DNA of 16,506 nt from Prevotellaceae bacterium (GTDB taxonomy: Bacteria; Bacteroidota; Bacteroidia; Bacteroidales; Paludibacteraceae). Below the pieces are notes generated by a model. It had not been told where the DNA came from, made no database searches, and worked only from the letters and a program-made list of their open reading frames with translations. Within the stretch, counting starts at the first letter, position 1; each line of letters opens with the position of its first letter. The position numbers were made by a program, and so were the translations under genes. Positions 13,619 through 16,506 of the stretch are shown piece after piece. The stretch lies in contig JAISXJ010000058.1 in assembly GCA_031270565.1 (NCBI GenBank), forward strand, positions 1-16,506, given 5' to 3'.

Positions 13619-15025
13619 TTATTCCTTCACACATCGCACACTAAAGCCGCCCGCACGGTGATAGTCTTTATCGGCGCTCACGGAACTATGGATGAAGCTT
13701 AGGTAAAAAACGTTTTCGTCGATAACTGTACTGCTCCAGTAGCTCCCGATGTAGCCGGTCTTGCCAACCGAACCAATAGAAAAATCAATACCATTAGCAC
13801 TACGATACCCGGCGGCAGGCAAGAAGAGGAGAGGCTCGGGAGCAGCGTCCTCGTATAAAGGTCTGGTATAGTCGGGAGTGCCATTATTGTCAAAGTAACC
13901 GCTGGCACTAATAGCAGCAGTCCATACATCTGTTCTGTAAATAGCGTAACCGCTATGGTCGCCTTCAGCCCAATTACCTAGATATGCCATACCAGCCTTA
14001 ACGCGAACCCAGGTTAAACCGGCGGTAACGGATTTATAGTACTCTGTTGTAGAATTGATATCAACAGCATTATCTTCGTCAACACTGTTAGGAGTGCCGC
14101 AGTCGTAATTAATGAGCCGCTCTAATTCATCCTGCGTAGGCACACGCCAGCCGGAAGGGCAAGGGTTATTATCAGATATTGCCCAGTCTGTACTTTGATA
14201 ATATTGGCCGTTCGAGGCGAGAACACCTTTACCGAGAGTTTCAACATCAATCGCCACGCCGTTACCCCAAAGGTCATCATTTTGGATATCGCACCAGTCG
14301 TAGTAGAAATTAATATCCCCCTTAATAAAGTGTCCGTATTTTTTATCTGTATCTGCTTTATTGTAATCTGCTACCCCATAATCATTTTTCACCTGTCCAT
14401 TACCATCCAGGTCAGTGCTTTCAAGCGCTCCGGCAGTTGCATAAGGCTCAGCATCCCGTTTTTCGTGTCCGTCAGCGACACGTCCCCACTCGTAGAGGTC
14501 GCCGTAAACAGTGGCGTCAGTAGCGCTGAAAACATTGGTTGCTTGATATGCCATCTGCTGTTTGGCAGGAGAAAGGTCAGGATAGAGAAACATCAGTTTA
14601 TCTACGTCCGCGCCGAGATTGTAACTCGCCATAATAAGGTTAGGCAATGGATTGGGACACGTTGGAGTCGGAATAGAGAAAAAACCATCGCCACCACCCG
14701 TATAATTCCACTTGTTGCCGTCCCAGACATAGAGACCGTCTCCGTTAGGTACAAGGCAATCGTTGGTGTTCCAGACCATCATTCCCGCCAACGCCTGAGG
14801 ATTGGAAATAGCGCTCGCGTTAGGGAATGAAGCGGGGATAGCAGTCAAAGAGGTCAGCTCTACATTTGAGAGCACCAGCCCGCCTTTAGTCGTGCTGTTC
14901 AAATCCAGAATAGCGCCTGCTTTTGGCGGGTCGCCGCCGCCAATCGTTACCTGCGCCGCCGCATAATTGGCGACGCTTAAAAATGCTGCTGTAAGCGCAG
15001 CGAAAAGAAAAAGATTAGTTTTCAT
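13619..15025 (-). CDS. Secreted FISUMP-domain protein (paralogue 2)
   Basis: The product has 468 residues from the ATG at 15025. An ATG 13 codons upstream would put unrelated residues before the signal peptide. Residues 1-25 are the signal peptide (MKTNLFLFAA... ending AAAQ). Residues 26-115 are the same head module as in paralogue 1. From about 170 onward it carries a Fibrobacter-succinogenes-major-paralogue (FISUMP) domain: YGDLYEWGR (about 174-182), CPSGWRVPTQDEL (289-301), LPAAGYR (402-408), YWSS (429-432) and VRCVK at the end (463-467). Such domains have a formylglycine-enzyme/C-type-lectin-like fold and are usually secreted. The function is not established. Asp/Asn-rich loops (218-260) could bind calcium. 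The gene lies upstream of paralogue 1 on the same strand, with 359 bases between them, so they are probably separate transcripts. Confidence 0.82.
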   Translation of the reverse strand: MKTNLFLFAALTAAFLSVANYAAAQVTIGGGDPPKAGAILDLNSTTKGGLVLSNVELTSLTAIPASFPNASAISNPQALAGMMVWNTNDCLVPNGDGLYVWDGNKWNYTGGGDGFFSIPTPTCPNPLPNLIMASYNLGADVDKLMFLYPDLSPAKQQMAYQATNVFSATDATVYGDLYEWGRVADGHEKRDAEPYATAGALESTDLDGNGQVKNDYGVADYNKADTDKKYGHFIKGDINFYYDWCDIQNDDLWGNGVAIDVETLGKGVLASNGQYYQSTDWAISDNNPCPSGWRVPTQDELERLINYDCGTPNSVDEDNAVDINSTTEYYKSVTAGLTWVRVKAGMAYLGNWAEGDHSGYAIYRTDVWTAAISASGYFDNNGTPDYTRPLYEDAAPEPLLFLPAAGYRSANGIDFSIGSVGKTGYIGSYWSSTVIDENVFYLSFIHSSVSADKDYHRAGGFSVRCVKE

Positions 15026-15088
15026 AAAAAACACGTTTAAAAATAATTGATAGATATAGTACATAAATTAAGTTGTCAGTTATCAGTT
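15026..15088 (-). promoter_or_regulatory. Conserved upstream region of paralogue 2
   Basis: It matches the region before paralogue 1 with small indels, and the similarity ends near the GTTTTTT tract. No consensus -7 element is recognised. Confidence 0.6.
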
Positions 15089-15097
15089 TTTTCTACC

Positions 15098-15173
15098 CCT
15101 CGTTTGTAACGAGACAGATCGTTAAAAACGACCGCCCAACTAACTCCTCGTCAGAGACGAGGAGTAGTGGAGA
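15098..15173. repeat. Second hairpin cluster
   Basis: The cluster comprises CTCGTT-tgt-AACGAG (15099-15113), TCGTT-aaa-AACGA (15119-15131) and ACTCCTCGTC-aga-GACGAGGAGT (15143-15165), followed by AGTGGAGA. The last hairpin and its flanks are identical to 11227-11259. The first two are shortened relatives of the third and fourth hairpins of the other cluster, in the same order. Confidence 0.85.
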
Positions 15174-15182
15174 GCCTTTGTT

Positions 15183-15842
15183 TTACGGAATAATGGCATT
15201 CTGGATTGCACTCCAGGGCCCTTTTTCCCCTTTGGAATTTTGCCAAGCCAGACAGAAATAAACCCTGCTACCGCGCTGTTCTTCCGAAAACTCGACGGTA
15301 AAAGGCGACGACGTATCTAATGCGGACAGATTAAGTTCATCCACATTTTTTGGCGGCGTGTCAAGCAATGCCCAGTGAATCACTGCGCCGCTGACACCTG
15401 CGGGCTTGCCGCGATGTTCGCTGCCGTGGTCGTGAAAATGCACCGTCAGACGGCGCAATACATCCGTAGCGATGGTGTAATCCGGGTACGTTGACGGTAC
15501 CGGAACAGGCGTGTGACCGGTCTTGTGAATTGGCAAACCGAGATTGTCGCGGTCTTCGTCCGTCACTTTGTGATTGTTTGTCAGGTACTCGGCAATTGCT
15601 TGACGGAGCGCCTTTTCAAGAACTTTCCGCGCCTCATTACGAGCCTGAATAGCTGCCTTTGTGCACGTCGCAGGATTTTCCGCAACAGAATTAGCATCGA
15701 CGTAAGTACTTCTCAGCGCATCCAGATTGCTAAAGACGTCGGCAGGAAATCCTACCCGCGTCAGAATGACGTCGAGATTGTAAAGAAAAGCGGTTAGCCA
15801 AATGGCAAACTTGGCGTTAGCTTCGGGAATAAAATTACTCAT
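15183..15842 (-). CDS. Unidentified protein with a possible fibronectin-III-like C-terminus
   Basis: The 219-residue product starts MSNFIPEANAKFAIWL and has no signal peptide. Residues about 1-105 look helical and Ala-rich, with a basic/acidic helix near 65-90. A proline-containing linker follows (about 108-122), then a beta-rich segment ending RVYFCLAWQNSKGEKGPWS, the layout of a fibronectin-III-like strand pair. I recall similar small, Ala-rich proteins in Bacteroidota but know no function. It lies upstream of paralogue 2 on the same strand, 157 bases before that gene's start, with a hairpin cluster between. The 21-bp array begins 54 bases upstream of its start and may influence its expression. 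Confidence 0.7.
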   Translation of the reverse strand: MSNFIPEANAKFAIWLTAFLYNLDVILTRVGFPADVFSNLDALRSTYVDANSVAENPATCTKAAIQARNEARKVLEKALRQAIAEYLTNNHKVTDEDRDNLGLPIHKTGHTPVPVPSTYPDYTIATDVLRRLTVHFHDHGSEHRGKPAGVSGAVIHWALLDTPPKNVDELNLSALDTSSPFTVEFSEEQRGSRVYFCLAWQNSKGEKGPWSAIQNAIIP

Positions 15843-16305
15843 ACAAATAAAAATTTAAAAGATTAATAATTAAAACAGTTGATATTGATATAATTACATT
15901 GTAATGTAAAAACTCCACATTATGATGTGACGCCTCTACATTGTAATGGGAAAGTTCTACATTATAATGTGATGCCTTCACATTGTAATGGGAAAGTTCT
16001 ACATTAAGATGTGACGCTTCTACATTGTAATGGGAAAGTTCTACATTATGATGTGACGCCTTCACATTGTAATGGGAAAGTTCTACATTATGATGTGACG
16101 CCTTCCCATTGTGATAGGAAAGTTCTACATTATGATGTGATGCCTTCACATTGTAATGGGAAAGTTTCCAAACACAGCGGCAACCCTCCAGACCATTCCG
16201 GAAAGTTGCCGTTATGTATATATATGGCGAAAAGACGCTAAAAAACGTCGCGCTGCTAAGTGTAAACTGAAAAGTTTTTAATAAATGATCAGCCCGTGAA
16301 TACAA
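15835..16305 (-). CDS. Doubtful 156-residue frame across the 21-bp array
   Basis: A minus-strand frame reads through the tandem array as alternating seven-residue units of the type SHYNVEL and SHHNVKA, with a non-repetitive N-terminus of about 47 residues and a hydrophobic tail. It overlaps the next gene's start by eight bases, as in translational coupling. Against it, the opposite strand is also open across much of the array, which follows simply from units of 21 bases, and the N-terminus shows no known domain. I think the array is more likely non-coding, but the frame is recorded because an automatic caller may keep it. Confidence 0.25.
   Translation of the reverse strand: MYSRADHLLKTFQFTLSSATFFSVFSPYIYITATFRNGLEGCRCVWKLSHYNVKASHHNVELSYHNGKASHHNVELSHYNVKASHHNVELSHYNVEASHLNVELSHYNVKASHYNVELSHYNVEASHHNVEFLHYNVIISISTVLIINLLNFYLYE
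15896..16168. repeat. Array of 13 units of 21 bp with palindromic cores
   Basis: Thirteen contiguous units each start with ACATT (one with CCATT) and are exactly 21 bases long. Two types alternate, giving a 42-base higher-order period. Type A has ACATTGTAATGG then GAAAGTTCT. Type B has ACATTATGATGTG then ACGCCTTC. The core ACATTnnnATGT-like part is a dyad, perfect in the unit at 15959 (ACATTATAATGT). Degraded units continue to about 16210. There are no unique spacers, so it is not a CRISPR array. Confidence 0.95.
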
Positions 16306-16322
16306 GGAGTTAAGGCAAATGC

Positions 16323-16331
16323 GGGGGGGGG
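16323..16331. repeat. Run of nine Gs
   Basis: This is the only homopolymeric G tract of this length in the window. It follows an ATG at 16319 with AAGGAG upstream, but every frame through it stops within about 20 codons. Confidence 0.9.
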
Positions 16332-16449
16332 CTTTTGTAACGAGCTTACTTTTAGCCGGTTAAACCGTCTAATCTGAAAAAATGGTAAATATGGAATACC
16401 TGATTTAAGCATCGTCTGGATTTGATTTTAGATGTGAATAAGAACGGGG

Positions 16450-16457
16450 CAAAGATA
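16450..16457 (-). promoter_or_regulatory. -7 promoter element (TATCTTTG), minus strand
   Basis: TATCTTTG matches TAnnTTTG and points towards the array and the 15842 gene. It would give a leader of about 600 bases for that gene, or about 140 for the doubtful frame. No clear -33 element is seen. Confidence 0.4.
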
Positions 16458-16467
16458 ATACTTTTTT

Positions 16468-16494
16468 AGTGAATAGTGAATAACGAATAGTGAA
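16468..16494 (+). repeat. Dispersed repeat copy at the right edge
   Basis: AGTGAATAGTGAATAACGAA followed by TAGTGAA is a close match to the arms of the foldback element. Confidence 0.75.
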
Positions 16495-16506
16495 AAATGA
16501 ACAATT

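Larger units (their letters stand above)
15843..16506. other. Right-end region: tandem array and AT-rich flank
   Basis: Apart from the doubtful frame above, no gene is visible. The region holds the 21-bp array, decayed units to about 16210, a run of nine Gs, a TTAGCCGGTTAAAC stretch like that at 4911, a minus-strand TAnnTTTG element and a dispersed-repeat copy at the window's edge. Confidence 0.7.

Noticed and set aside
14195..14830. 211-codon plus-strand frame
   Set aside because: It lies wholly antisense to the FISUMP gene, whose motifs are clear, and its translation has no recognisable domain.
11415..15025. Diversity-generating retroelement target proteins
   Set aside because: The C-terminal lectin-like folds recall such targets, but there is no reverse transcriptase, no template/variable repeat pair and no adenine-biased variation between the two C-terminal ends.
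15896..16168. CRISPR array
   Set aside because: Units are contiguous with no unique spacers, are only 21 bases long, and no cas gene is near.
16011..16241. Plus-strand frame across the 21-bp array
   Set aside because: It is open only because the unit length is a multiple of three, and its end is unrelated low-complexity sequence.

Overview
The window looks like chromosomal DNA of a Bacteroidota (Bacteroidetes) bacterium, probably Bacteroidales-like. Three things point there. TAnnTTTG promoter elements occur upstream of several genes. The families present are typical of the phylum: FISUMP/DUF1566-type secreted proteins, a multi-LysM periplasmic-binding-like protein next to a small outer-membrane beta-barrel, and a short RsmI-like methylase. 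Intergenic DNA is AT-rich and crowded with short dispersed repeats. No species can be named from sequence alone.

Layout. 1-107 holds the tail of an unidentified gene. 108-552 is repeat-filled and ends in a promoter for an MFS transporter (553-2220). A compact nested-palindrome element (2258-2369) separates it from an RsmI-family methyltransferase (2432-3136) and fabG (3178-3924), which closes with an intrinsic terminator. 3925-5050 carries a tRNA-Cys(GCA) gene on the minus strand with its own promoter and terminator, and a 367-bp element bounded by about 52-bp inverted repeats. From a promoter at 4945, three closely packed plus-strand genes follow: a five-LysM lipid-free envelope protein (5051-7162), an outer-membrane beta-barrel protein (7169-7813) and an AddA/RecB-type helicase-nuclease (7832-11074).

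The right third is minus-strand. Two paralogous secreted proteins (11415-13259 and 13619-15025) share the upstream DNA, signal peptide and a head domain of about 114 residues, then carry unrelated C-terminal modules. Upstream of them lies a small unidentified gene with a possible fibronectin-like C-terminus (15183-15842), and then a 13-unit, 21-bp array of palindromic cores (15896-16168). Clusters of short hairpins with different stems flank the paralogue pair (11121-11320 and 15098-15173).

How it works together. The MFS, methyltransferase and fabG genes are ordinary housekeeping or transport functions. The LysM and beta-barrel genes probably form an envelope module, with addA riding in the same transcript. 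The paralogues look like surface proteins that vary by swapping modules behind a fixed leader. I found no convincing defence system, prophage, insertion sequence or CRISPR array. The unusual content lies in the structured repeats and the mosaic surface genes.
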